NCBI RefSeq assembly: GCF_011617705.1
Contig: NZ_CP050154.1
Span: 2,666,001-2,730,000 of the forward strand
From: Brevibacterium limosum
GTDB lineage: Bacteria; Actinomycetota; Actinomycetes; Actinomycetales; Brevibacteriaceae
Reading direction: 5' to 3'
DNA length: 64,000 bases
Shown here piece after piece: positions 7,904-15,468 of this stretch. Position 1 is the stretch's first letter. Every line of letters begins with the position of its first letter. The notes beneath the pieces are model-generated. The model was not told the origin of the DNA, did not search any database, and was given only the letters and a program-made list of their open reading frames with translations. The translations under genes and the position numbers were made by a program.

Positions 7904-9070
7904 GTGAAGAGGAACCTTTACAACGACGACCACGAGGCATTCCGAGGCTCTGTCGGAGCTTTCCTCGACCGCGAAGTCGTTCCCCACCTCGAGCAGTGGG
8001 AGGACGACCACTTAGTCGATCGGGAGATGTGGCGAAAGGCGGCGCAGTCGGGAATCATCGGCCTGGCCATTCCCGAGGAATTCGGCGGCGGAGGAGTCTC
8101 GGACTTCCGTTTCGAGATGGTCCGCTCCGAGGAGATCGCCCGCCGCGGCGTCGGCGCGGCCACAAGCGGCTGGGGCGTCTCGGACGGAATCGTCCCCGGC
8201 TATCTCATGGAGCTGGGCACACAGGCCCAGAAGGAGAAGTACCTGACGGGGCTGACCTCCGGCGACATGATCGGGGCGATCGCCATGACAGAGCCTGATG
8301 CCGGTTCGGACCTGCAGGGCATCACGACGAAAGCCGTCCGCGACGGCGACGATTGGGTCATCAACGGGACGAAGACCTTCATCACCAACGGCATCCACTG
8401 TGATTTCGTCATCGTCGTCGCCCGCACGAACCCAGACGCCAAGGCAGCTCAGGGCACCTCGCTGTTCATCGTCGACGCCGACACACCCGGCTTCGAGAAG
8501 GGCCGCAAACTCAGAAAGCTCGGCATGGACGCCCAAGACACCGCCGAACTCTCGTTCTCTGACGTCCGGGTCCCCGCCGATGCCCTCCTCGGCGAACTCG
8601 ACCACGGCTTCATCCACCTCATGGTCAATCTCCCCACCGAGCGCCTCCTCATCGGATCGGGGACTCTGGCATCAGCGCGGGCGGCGCTGGAGTGGACGGC
8701 GGAATACGTCTTCGACCGCCCCGCCTTCGGGAAGACCATCGGCGATTTCCAGAACACCCGCTTCGAACTCGCCGAGCTCGAAACCCGCGTCGATGCGCTC
8801 GAGGCGTTCATCGACCGGTGCGCACTGGCGCTCAACGACGGCGAACTCACCGCCATCGATGCCGCCAAGGCGAAATATCTGGGGTCGGATCTCGAGATCG
8901 AGGTCGTCAATCGCTGCCTGCAGCTCTTCGGGGGCTACGGCTACATGCTCGAGTTCCCCATCGCCCGCGTCTTCAAGGACAACCGCATCCAAGCGATCTT
9001 CGGCGGAGCGAACGAAGTGATGAAGGAGCTCATCGGACGCGATATCGCCAAGCGCCACCGCAAGAAGTAG
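7904..9070 (+). CDS. Acyl-CoA dehydrogenase (long-chain/isovaleryl-like)
   Basis: A 388-residue FAD flavoenzyme catalysing alpha,beta-dehydrogenation of an acyl-CoA. Domain markers in order: helical N domain, AMTEPDAGSD at 127-136, NGTKTFITNG at 154-163, and FGGYGYMLEFPIARVFKD near the C terminus. The position that carries the catalytic Glu in short/medium-chain enzymes reads FGGANE here. LPTERLL (243-249) supplies Glu246, the location used by long-chain and isovaleryl dehydrogenases. The start is GTG 7904 with GAAGAGG upstream. It is divergent from the tetR gene that probably controls it. The chain-length preference is inferred. Confidence 0.88.
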   Translation: MKRNLYNDDHEAFRGSVGAFLDREVVPHLEQWEDDHLVDREMWRKAAQSGIIGLAIPEEFGGGGVSDFRFEMVRSEEIARRGVGAATSGWGVSDGIVPGYLMELGTQAQKEKYLTGLTSGDMIGAIAMTEPDAGSDLQGITTKAVRDGDDWVINGTKTFITNGIHCDFVIVVARTNPDAKAAQGTSLFIVDADTPGFEKGRKLRKLGMDAQDTAELSFSDVRVPADALLGELDHGFIHLMVNLPTERLLIGSGTLASARAALEWTAEYVFDRPAFGKTIGDFQNTRFELAELETRVDALEAFIDRCALALNDGELTAIDAAKAKYLGSDLEIEVVNRCLQLFGGYGYMLEFPIARVFKDNRIQAIFGGANEVMKELIGRDIAKRHRKK

Positions 9071-9082
9071 AGGCGTCGGAGA

Positions 9083-10054
9083 CTACTCTCCGGCGACCTC
9101 GAGGAGGACCTTGCCCATCACGGAGCGCGCATCGAGTTCATTGATCGCCGAGGAGGCCTCGGCCAAAGGATAGTTCGCGTGGATGCGCGGATTGAGGCTG
9201 CCTGCGGCGACGTGGTCGAGGACAGCCTCCCACTGCTCGTGGATATAGCGCGGGTGGCCCCATGCCGCCGCACCCCAGGCGACGCCGTCGACGGAGATGT
9301 TCTTCAGCAGCAGCCGGTTGACCTTGATCGAAGGGATCTCACCGGCGGTGAAACCGAGAACGAGGAGACGCCCGAACGGAGCGAGCACTCGCGTCGAATT
9401 GGTGAAGCGATCACCCCCGACGGGGTCGAAGACGAAGTCGACGCCGCCCGGACGGATCTCTTTCGTCGCGTCTTTGAAACCGTCGGCGAAGATGACGTGC
9501 GTCGCGCCGAGTTCCCGCACTGCTTCGGCCTTCGCCTCGGTCGAGACGACGGCGACGACCTCGAGGCCCATTGCCAAGCCCAGCTGCACGGCGGCCGAGC
9601 CGAGTCCACCAGCGGCACCGTGGACGAGGAGGCTCTGGCCCGGCTGCGCATGCGCGCGCACACGCAGTGCGAAGTCAGCGGTGAGCACGTTCATCGGCAT
9701 ACCCGCGGCGGCAGCCAGAGGGACCGAGTCCGGGACCTTCACGGTGGCCTCGTCACCGGCGATGAGGTATTCGGCGAAGGTTCCCTTCCCGGTGATCGCA
9801 GCGACACGATCACCGACGGAATAGCGGGAATCCGGCCCGGCCTCGGCGACGATTCCGGAGGCCTCGGACCCCAGGGTGAAGGGCAGGTCGTGCTTGACCT
9901 GGTACATCCCGCGGGTCTGCAGCACTTCGGGGAACGTCACTCCGGCATAGGCGACCTTGATGAGCACCTGCCCCGGTCCCGGAACCGGGCGCTCCACATC
10001 AAGGTGCTCCACATCATCGGGGCCGGTCAGAGCGGTGACGCGAATGGCTTTCAT
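9083..10054 (-). CDS. NADPH:quinone oxidoreductase-like protein (MDR family)
   Basis: A 323-residue zinc-less medium-chain reductase of the quinone oxidoreductase type. It has a GroES-like N domain (GVTFPEVLQTRGMYQVKHDLPFTLG written here in two parts: GVTFPEVLQTRG and LPFTLGSEASG) and the cofactor-binding loop VHGAAGGLGSAAVQLG. No structural-zinc cysteine cluster is seen. The start is ATG at 10054, with GCGAGGAA upstream; longer in-frame readings run through the regulatory region shared with the divergent operon. It ends 12 bases from the convergent ACAD stop. It probably reduces a quinone or enoyl-type substrate linked to acyl-CoA metabolism. Confidence 0.85.
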   Translation of the reverse strand: MKAIRVTALTGPDDVEHLDVERPVPGPGQVLIKVAYAGVTFPEVLQTRGMYQVKHDLPFTLGSEASGIVAEAGPDSRYSVGDRVAAITGKGTFAEYLIAGDEATVKVPDSVPLAAAAGMPMNVLTADFALRVRAHAQPGQSLLVHGAAGGLGSAAVQLGLAMGLEVVAVVSTEAKAEAVRELGATHVIFADGFKDATKEIRPGGVDFVFDPVGGDRFTNSTRVLAPFGRLLVLGFTAGEIPSIKVNRLLLKNISVDGVAWGAAAWGHPRYIHEQWEAVLDHVAAGSLNPRIHANYPLAEASSAINELDARSVMGKVLLEVAGE

Positions 10055-10138
10055 GGGTTCCTCGCTAACATTTTGGTCCACACGGAGCCGCTCGGCTCCG
10101 GTGTCGGCGGTCATCTCACCTCTATCACACCGAGAGGC

Positions 10139-10160
10139 TGTGACTGTGATCACTTTCACA
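10139..10160. promoter_or_regulatory. Overlapping CRP/GlxR-type sites upstream of the kinase operon
   Basis: TGTGATCACTTTCACA at 10145-10160 is a perfect TGTGA-N6-TCACA. A second, overlapping TGTGA-N6-TCACT is at 10139-10154. Together, from 10138 to 10161, they form a 24-base dyad matching at 20 positions. The perfect site is centred near -45 relative to the predicted start of the + strand operon, an activator-like position. It also lies upstream of the divergent quinone-reductase gene. The motif is that of Crp in enterics and GlxR in corynebacteria. Confidence 0.65.
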
Positions 10161-10162
10161 GC

Positions 10163-10191
10163 TTGACTCCCTCGCTTGAGATGAATACTGT
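10163..10191 (+). promoter_or_regulatory. Promoter of the lva-like operon
   Basis: TTGACT at 10163-10168 and TACTGT at 10186-10191 are spaced by 17 bases. Transcription should start near 10198, placing the first codon (10231) about 33 bases downstream, with GGTCAAGG as a plausible ribosome site. A CRP-type palindrome abuts the -35 upstream, and an imperfect palindrome begins at about +4. Confidence 0.6.
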
Positions 10192-10200
10192 GAACTCTAC

Positions 10201-10214
10201 TGAACGATTGTTCA
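10201..10214. promoter_or_regulatory. Imperfect palindrome TGAACGATTGTTCA, candidate repressor operator
   Basis: The 14-base element is symmetric at 12 positions and lies just after the predicted transcription start and before the kinase start codon. Such a position is typical for TetR-family repressors of acyl-CoA genes. The TetR gene at 7022-7666 is a nearby candidate, but nothing in the sequence proves the pairing. Confidence 0.45.
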
Positions 10215-10230
10215 CTCGGGAAGGTCAAGG

Positions 10231-11253
10231 ATGACGCAATCACCGGCAGGATTCGATGCGGACAGCATCGGCAGATGGATCGAGCGGAAATTCGGGATCA
10301 GCGATTTCGACGTCGACGTGATGTCGGTCGGTCGATCGAATCTCACGTTCACCATCGTCGTCGACGGCAGTCCGCGGTGGGTCCTGCGACGCCCGCCGTT
10401 GGGCCACGAGGGCGGCAGTGCGCACAACGTCGCCCGCGAGGGACGGATCATGGCAGCACTCAACGACAGCAGTGTTCCGGTGCCGACCGTCCTCGACATC
10501 GTCGATGACCCCGAGATCCTCGACGTCCCCTTCGTGTTCATGGACCACTGTCCCGGATTCCCCGTCAACACCCCCGCAGAGTGGGAATCCATCCCTGCCG
10601 AGAACCGCCGTGACTGCGCCTTCGGCATGGTCGATGCGCTGGCGGCTATCCATTCCGTCGATGTCGATGCCGTCGGGTTGTCCGATCTGCGCAGGCCCGG
10701 CGGACTCATCGACCGACAGCTGCGCCGCTGGATCGGTCAGGTCGAGAAGATCGCGATGCGCGAGACCCCGATCATCCATGAGGTCCACGACGTGCTCCGC
10801 GAGGCCATGCCCGACCCGACGGGCTCAGCTGTGGGAATCGCGCACGGGGATTTCAAACCGAACAATATGATCTTCACCCCTTCCGGGGCGGTCAACGCCG
10901 TCGTCGACTGGGAGCTGACAGCCATCGGCGAGGTGCTCACCGACCTCGGCTATTTCGTCGCCATGCTCACGGTGCCCGAAGAATACACCAGCATCTGGGT
11001 GCCCCGGACCGATGACGGCTTCCCCACCGCAGACGAACTCATCGACCGCTACCAGGAAGCCAGCGGGAACGAAGTCCACGATGTCGGCTATTATTCGGCG
11101 TTTGCGATGTGGAAGCTCGCCTGCATCCGCGAAGGCGTCTACACGCGCCTGGCGACCGGGAAGATGGGCGACCTCGATATCGACCCCGAAGAGGCCGGAG
11201 CCGGTGTCGAGGATCTCGCCCGTCAGGCGCTCGACCTGCTGGAGAGATCATGA
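10231..11253 (+). CDS. Aminoglycoside-phosphotransferase-like acyl-CoA kinase (LvaA / ACAD10-11 kinase type)
   Basis: A 340-residue kinase of the APH family found linked to acyl-CoA dehydrogenases. The catalytic loop AHGDFKPNN is at 204-212 and the metal-binding VVDWELT at 224-230. The N lobe carries GRSNLTF and VLRRPP in place of the usual glycine-rich loop and lysine strand. Homologous domains (bacterial LvaA, the mammalian ACAD10/11 kinase domains) phosphorylate the 4-hydroxyl of 4-hydroxyacyl-CoAs. It overlaps the following SDR gene by ATGA, and no small LvaB-like gene is present between them. The family is certain; the 4-hydroxyacyl-CoA substrate is inferred from operon context. Confidence 0.82.
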   Translation: MTQSPAGFDADSIGRWIERKFGISDFDVDVMSVGRSNLTFTIVVDGSPRWVLRRPPLGHEGGSAHNVAREGRIMAALNDSSVPVPTVLDIVDDPEILDVPFVFMDHCPGFPVNTPAEWESIPAENRRDCAFGMVDALAAIHSVDVDAVGLSDLRRPGGLIDRQLRRWIGQVEKIAMRETPIIHEVHDVLREAMPDPTGSAVGIAHGDFKPNNMIFTPSGAVNAVVDWELTAIGEVLTDLGYFVAMLTVPEEYTSIWVPRTDDGFPTADELIDRYQEASGNEVHDVGYYSAFAMWKLACIREGVYTRLATGKMGDLDIDPEEAGAGVEDLARQALDLLERS

Positions 11254-12044
11254 CCTCGAGACTGAACGGCAAGCGTGCGGTGGTCACCGGTTCCGCCGGA
11301 GGAATCGGTGCCGCATTGGCCGCCGAACTCATCGACCGCGGCGCAACAGTCGTACTGGCCGATATCTCCCCGGCGGTCAGCGACACCGCCGCCGCGCTCG
11401 GTGCCTCCGCTTCCGCTTGGACCGGGGACGTGGCCTCGGTGAACGGAATCGGCGCACTCATCGACTTCGCCGACGACCGCCTCGGCGGGATCGATCTGTA
11501 CTTCGCCAATGCCGGGATCATCGGCCCGGCGATGCTGGGGGAAACCGACGCGGCCTGGGACGCGATCATCGACGTCAATATGCGTGCTCATATCCGCGCC
11601 GCTCAGGCGCTCGTCCCCCGCTGGCAGGAAGCCGGTTCCGGATACTTCGTCGCCACCGCCTCGGCGGCAGGGCTGCTCACGCAGATCGGATCGGCAGCAT
11701 ACTCGGTGACCAAGCACGCTTCGGTCGGGTTTGCCGAATGGTTGGCCATGACCTACCGCGACGATGGAATCCGCGCCTCGGTGATCTGTCCGATGGGCGT
11801 CAACACGAACCTGCTCGAGGACGCCGGCACCGACGGAGGTGCCGCGCAGAGGGCCGTGACGTCGGCCGGGACCGTCCTGGAACCCACCGAGGTGGCCGCC
11901 ATCGTCCTCGACGCCGTCGAGGACGAACAGTTCCTCATCCTGCCGCACCCCGAAGTCCTCGAGATGTATCGGATGAAAGGCAGTGACTACGACCGCTGGC
12001 TGCGTGGAATGTCCCGCTACCAAGCCCGACTCAGCGAACAGTGA
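11250..12044 (+). CDS. Short-chain dehydrogenase/reductase
   Basis: A 264-residue classical SDR. The cofactor motif TGSAGGIG is at 13-20, NAG at 87-89, and the catalytic triad is Ser138 (TASAAG), Tyr151 and Lys155 (YSVTK). The start is ATG 11250, overlapping the kinase stop by ATGA, so it is translationally coupled. In the levulinate pathway the equivalent enzyme (LvaD) interconverts the 4-oxoacyl-CoA and 4-hydroxyacyl-CoA, supplying the kinase. That role fits here but is inferred. Other hydroxyacyl substrates are possible. Confidence 0.85.
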   Translation: MTSRLNGKRAVVTGSAGGIGAALAAELIDRGATVVLADISPAVSDTAAALGASASAWTGDVASVNGIGALIDFADDRLGGIDLYFANAGIIGPAMLGETDAAWDAIIDVNMRAHIRAAQALVPRWQEAGSGYFVATASAAGLLTQIGSAAYSVTKHASVGFAEWLAMTYRDDGIRASVICPMGVNTNLLEDAGTDGGAAQRAVTSAGTVLEPTEVAAIVLDAVEDEQFLILPHPEVLEMYRMKGSDYDRWLRGMSRYQARLSEQ

Positions 12045-12116
12045 CACCGAGCCTGACCACCGGATGCGACCAGAGCTCACAGCAGTGTGAGACCCACCAA
12101 GAGACAAGGAGCCCAC

Positions 12117-13322
12117 GTGTTGGAAAACAGCGAACGCGGACGCGAATATCAGGAGCGCCTCAACGCTTTCATGGACGAATTCGTCTACCCCGCCGAGCCG
12201 GTCTACGCCGAGCAGATGGCCGCGGCGGCCAGCCCCCACACGCAGCCGCAGATCCTCGAAGACCTCAAGGCCGAAGCGAAGACGCGAGGTCTGTGGAACC
12301 TCTTCCACCCGCACCCGGAATGGGGACCGGGCCTGACGAACCTCGAATACGCTCCGCTGGCCGAAATCACCGGACGCAGCCTGGAGATCGCGCCCGAAGC
12401 GATCAACTGCAATGCTCCGGATACCGGCAATATGGAGGTCTTCACGGTCTTCGGCACCGATGAGCACAAGGAGAAGTACCTCAAACCCCTCCTCGAGGGT
12501 GAGATCGCCTCGGCCTTCGCGATGACCGAACCGGCTGTGGCCAGCTCCGATGCGACGAACGTTCAGATGAGCATGGAGCGCTCCGACGACGGCTTCGTCC
12601 TCAACGGCCGCAAGTGGTTCGCCTCGAACGCGATGCATCCGAACTGCCGGGTGCTCATCGTCATGGGCAAGACCGATCCCACCGCCGAGGTGCACCGGCA
12701 GCAGTCGATGCTCGTCGTGCCCATCGACGCCCCAGGTGTCACCGTCGTGCGCAATCTGCCCGTGTACGGCTACGCCGATCGGGAGGGACATGCTGAGATC
12801 GTCTTCGAGAACGTGCTGGTGCCGTTCAAGGACATCCTCAAGGGTGAGGGTGAAGGCTTCGCCATCAGCCAGGCACGCCTGGGCCCGGGCCGCATCCACC
12901 ACTGCATGCGCGCCATCGGAGCCGCCGAGCGGGCACTCGAACTCATGGTCAGGCGCGCCGAATCACGTGTGACCTTCGGTGAGAAGCTGTCGAACCGGGC
13001 GAACATCCAGGACTGGATCGCCGAATCCCGGATCGAGATCGATCAGGCCCGGCTGCTGACTCTGCATGCCGCGGACATGATGGACAGGTACGGCAACAAG
13101 GTTGCGAAGAACGAGATCGCCGAGATCAAAGTGGTCGCACCGACGATGGCGCTGAAGGTCATCGATCGGGCCGTTCAGGTCCACGGCGGCGGCGGTGTCA
13201 CCGAGGACTTCCCGCTGGCCCGGATGTGGGCACATATGCGCACTCTGCGTCTGGCCGATGGTCCGGATGAGGTGCACAAGCGCTCCATCGCCCGCAACGA
13301 GATCAAGAAATACCGTGGTTGA
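12117..13322 (+). CDS. ACAD10/11-type acyl-CoA dehydrogenase (LvaC-like)
   Basis: A 401-residue acyl-CoA dehydrogenase of the subfamily fused or linked to APH kinases. Markers include [46 protein letters not shown] and [18 protein letters not shown]. In ACAD11 and LvaC the enzyme removes phosphate from a 4-phosphoacyl-CoA and rehydrates it to the 3-hydroxyacyl-CoA, so classical desaturation need not be its job. The start chosen is GTG 12117, preceded by AAGGAG at 12106-12111; a GTG at 12087 in frame lacks such a site. The gap to the SDR gene is 72 bases. The catalytic role is inferred from operon content. Confidence 0.85.
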   Translation: MLENSERGREYQERLNAFMDEFVYPAEPVYAEQMAAAASPHTQPQILEDLKAEAKTRGLWNLFHPHPEWGPGLTNLEYAPLAEITGRSLEIAPEAINCNAPDTGNMEVFTVFGTDEHKEKYLKPLLEGEIASAFAMTEPAVASSDATNVQMSMERSDDGFVLNGRKWFASNAMHPNCRVLIVMGKTDPTAEVHRQQSMLVVPIDAPGVTVVRNLPVYGYADREGHAEIVFENVLVPFKDILKGEGEGFAISQARLGPGRIHHCMRAIGAAERALELMVRRAESRVTFGEKLSNRANIQDWIAESRIEIDQARLLTLHAADMMDRYGNKVAKNEIAEIKVVAPTMALKVIDRAVQVHGGGGVTEDFPLARMWAHMRTLRLADGPDEVHKRSIARNEIKKYRG

Positions 13323-13407
13323 GGTCGTCTTCTCCGCGATACAGTGAGACCCCACCGAGCCCGCAGCATTCTGCACGGGTCCGGTACAGCCTGCGAAAGG
13401 ATGTTCG

Positions 13408-15126
13408 ATGACGAACAGTTGGTTTGAGGACCGCCCGTGGATCACCACGATGGGCGACCTCGCTCAGGAGCCCTATGTGCTGCCGGATTCCACGCCGTTG
13501 GCCGATCTGGCCGCCACGGTCGAAGCCCGTGGCGATGAGGAGGGCATCAACTACTACGGATTCACCCTGACCTGGGCGGAGTTCGATCGCTGGTCGACGG
13601 CGTTCGCCGCCTTCCTGGCGGGCCACGGCATCGAGCCCGGCGATCGCGTCGGCATCTACGACCAGAACACCCCCGCCTTCGCCATCTCCACCTATGGGAT
13701 CTGGAAGGCCGGGGCAACGGTCGTTCCGCTCAACCCAATGTACCGCGGGGAGCTCGAACACATCTTCGCCGATTCCGAGCTCAAGGGACTCGTCGTCTCT
13801 CAGGCCGCTTATCTCGACCGGGTCAAGGACTATGCTGCGAACCTGCCCCTGGTCGTGCTCAGTGATGACCGGAGCTTCCAAACTGCTGGTCCCGATGCGA
13901 TCTATGCGATGTTCGACAAGCTGCCGCGCTTCGAGGACCTGCCGCCGGCCGAAGGACGTTTTGCATTCGCAGAGGCGGTGGAGGACAACCTCGATACCGA
14001 TTTCACCCCGCACTCCCCCGCTCCTTCGGACCTCGGTCTCATCGCCTACACGTCCGGCACCTCGGGACGGTCGAAGGGAGCGGCGGCGACTCATGCGAAT
14101 ATCTCGAGCAACTCGCGTTACTGCCTGCGCAACCCGATCCTGGGTCCCGGCGACGGCTACGTCTCACTGGCTCCCCTGTTCCACATCACCGGATTCATCT
14201 GCCAGTTCCTTGCAGCCGTGGCCGGCGGTGCCCGGCTCATCCTCAACTATCGTTTCGAACCCGGTTCGCTCATCGCTCTATGTGATCGGGAGAAGCCTGC
14301 GTACATGGCCGGCCCGGCCACGATCTACACGGCGATGATGGCGCACCCCGACTTCAGCGCCGAGAAGTTCGCATCCTTCAAGTCCCTCATGTCCGGCGGT
14401 GCACCGCTGCCCGAAGGACTGGTCAACAAGTTCGAAGAGCGTGCCGAGATCTATGTCGGTCAGGGCTACGGCCTGTCGGAGACCTGCGCTCAGGTCGCCA
14501 CCGTGCCGCATGGATTCCAAGCTCCGGTCGACCCGGACAGCGGGAACCTCGCCTGCGGTCTGCCGCAGCCTGATGTGATGATCCGCATCCTCGATGACGA
14601 CGGTCAGCCCGTGGGCCCCGGGGAGGTCGGAGAGGTTGCGATCTCCGGACCGCAGGTGGTCTCCAGCTACCTCAACAACCCGCAGGCCACCGCCGAGCAG
14701 ATCCCGAACGGCGAGCTGCACACCGGCGATGTCGGGTTCATGAATGAAGACGGGTGGCTGTTCATCGTGGACCGGAAGAAGGACATGATCAATGCCTCCG
14801 GCTTCAAGGTCTGGCCGCGTGAAGTGGAGGATGTGCTATACATGCACCCGGCCGTCCAGGAGGCAGCTGTCGTGGGCATCCCCGATGACTACCGCGGCGA
14901 GGATGTGTCGGCTTTCGTCACGCTGCAGCCCGGCGCCGAGGCGACCGCTGAGGAGATCATGTCATTCTGCCGGCAGAAGCTCGCTTCCTACAAGGCTCCG
15001 CACCAGGTGACGTTCATCGATCAGCTGCCGAAGACGAGTTCCGGTAAGATCCTGCGACGGACCATCCGCGCCGATGCCGTCGAAGCCGCCCAGGCGGCCA
15101 AGGCAGCAGCGGGCACTGCCGACTGA
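13408..15126 (+). CDS. Acyl-CoA synthetase (AMP-forming, class I adenylate-forming)
   Basis: A 572-residue acid:CoA ligase. The phosphate-binding loop YTSGTSGRSKG is at 214-224. GYGLSET follows, then LHTGDVGFMNEDGW and DRKKDMINASGFKVWP. The C-terminal catalytic lysine is Lys547 in PKTSSGKILRR. The start ATG 13408 has GAAAGGA upstream. It closes the operon of kinase, SDR and dehydrogenase, and probably activates the acid, free or 4-oxo/4-hydroxy, to its CoA thioester (the LvaE role). The residues after Lys547 form an Ala-rich tail. Confidence 0.88.
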   Translation: MTNSWFEDRPWITTMGDLAQEPYVLPDSTPLADLAATVEARGDEEGINYYGFTLTWAEFDRWSTAFAAFLAGHGIEPGDRVGIYDQNTPAFAISTYGIWKAGATVVPLNPMYRGELEHIFADSELKGLVVSQAAYLDRVKDYAANLPLVVLSDDRSFQTAGPDAIYAMFDKLPRFEDLPPAEGRFAFAEAVEDNLDTDFTPHSPAPSDLGLIAYTSGTSGRSKGAAATHANISSNSRYCLRNPILGPGDGYVSLAPLFHITGFICQFLAAVAGGARLILNYRFEPGSLIALCDREKPAYMAGPATIYTAMMAHPDFSAEKFASFKSLMSGGAPLPEGLVNKFEERAEIYVGQGYGLSETCAQVATVPHGFQAPVDPDSGNLACGLPQPDVMIRILDDDGQPVGPGEVGEVAISGPQVVSSYLNNPQATAEQIPNGELHTGDVGFMNEDGWLFIVDRKKDMINASGFKVWPREVEDVLYMHPAVQEAAVVGIPDDYRGEDVSAFVTLQPGAEATAEEIMSFCRQKLASYKAPHQVTFIDQLPKTSSGKILRRTIRADAVEAAQAAKAAAGTAD

Positions 15127-15180
15127 GGCTGAGGCCGGGGCTGTCTTGCGCGAATCCGGCTTCCGCGGCGTCGGTGTCGT

Positions 15181-15414
15181 TCAGGGGACGCGGGATGCCG
15201 GATACTTGTCTGCCTCGCTGATGATCTCCGGAGTCTGATCGTCGTCCTCGACGATGCCTGCCATCTCCCATCGGCCGTGGACCGGGCAATGTTGGAAGCG
15301 ATACGCACCGAAGCGGATGGATTTGAATGACACCAGCGGAATCCAGCGGGTGCGGTAGTACCCGCCGCCGGAGCAGCGGACGATGACTTCATCGGCATAG
15401 GTCTTCTCGCTCAT
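15181..15414 (-). CDS. Small conserved protein with C...HCPVH motif
   Basis: A 77-residue protein that looks like a family common in actinobacteria. It carries VIVRCSGGGYYRTRWIPLVSFKSIRFGAYRFQ (given here as VIVRCSGGGYY and SFKSIRFGAYRFQ) and then HCPVHGRWE. The lone early cysteine with a later HCPVH suggests a metal-binding or compact fold. It is convergent with the ligase gene 54 bases away. It reads upstream of no operon partner, and its function is unknown. Start ATG 15414 has only a weak GGGGGT upstream. Confidence 0.6.
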   Translation of the reverse strand: MSEKTYADEVIVRCSGGGYYRTRWIPLVSFKSIRFGAYRFQHCPVHGRWEMAGIVEDDDQTPEIISEADKYPASRVP

Positions 15415-15468
15415 GACCCCCAGGTTAACGCATGCTTCCTTGTCGATGCCGAGACTGGATGCCGAGGT

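Noticed and set aside
12087..13322. Start of the ACAD10/11-type gene at GTG 12087
   Set aside because: GTG 12117 has AAGGAG at proper distance; 12087 has none.
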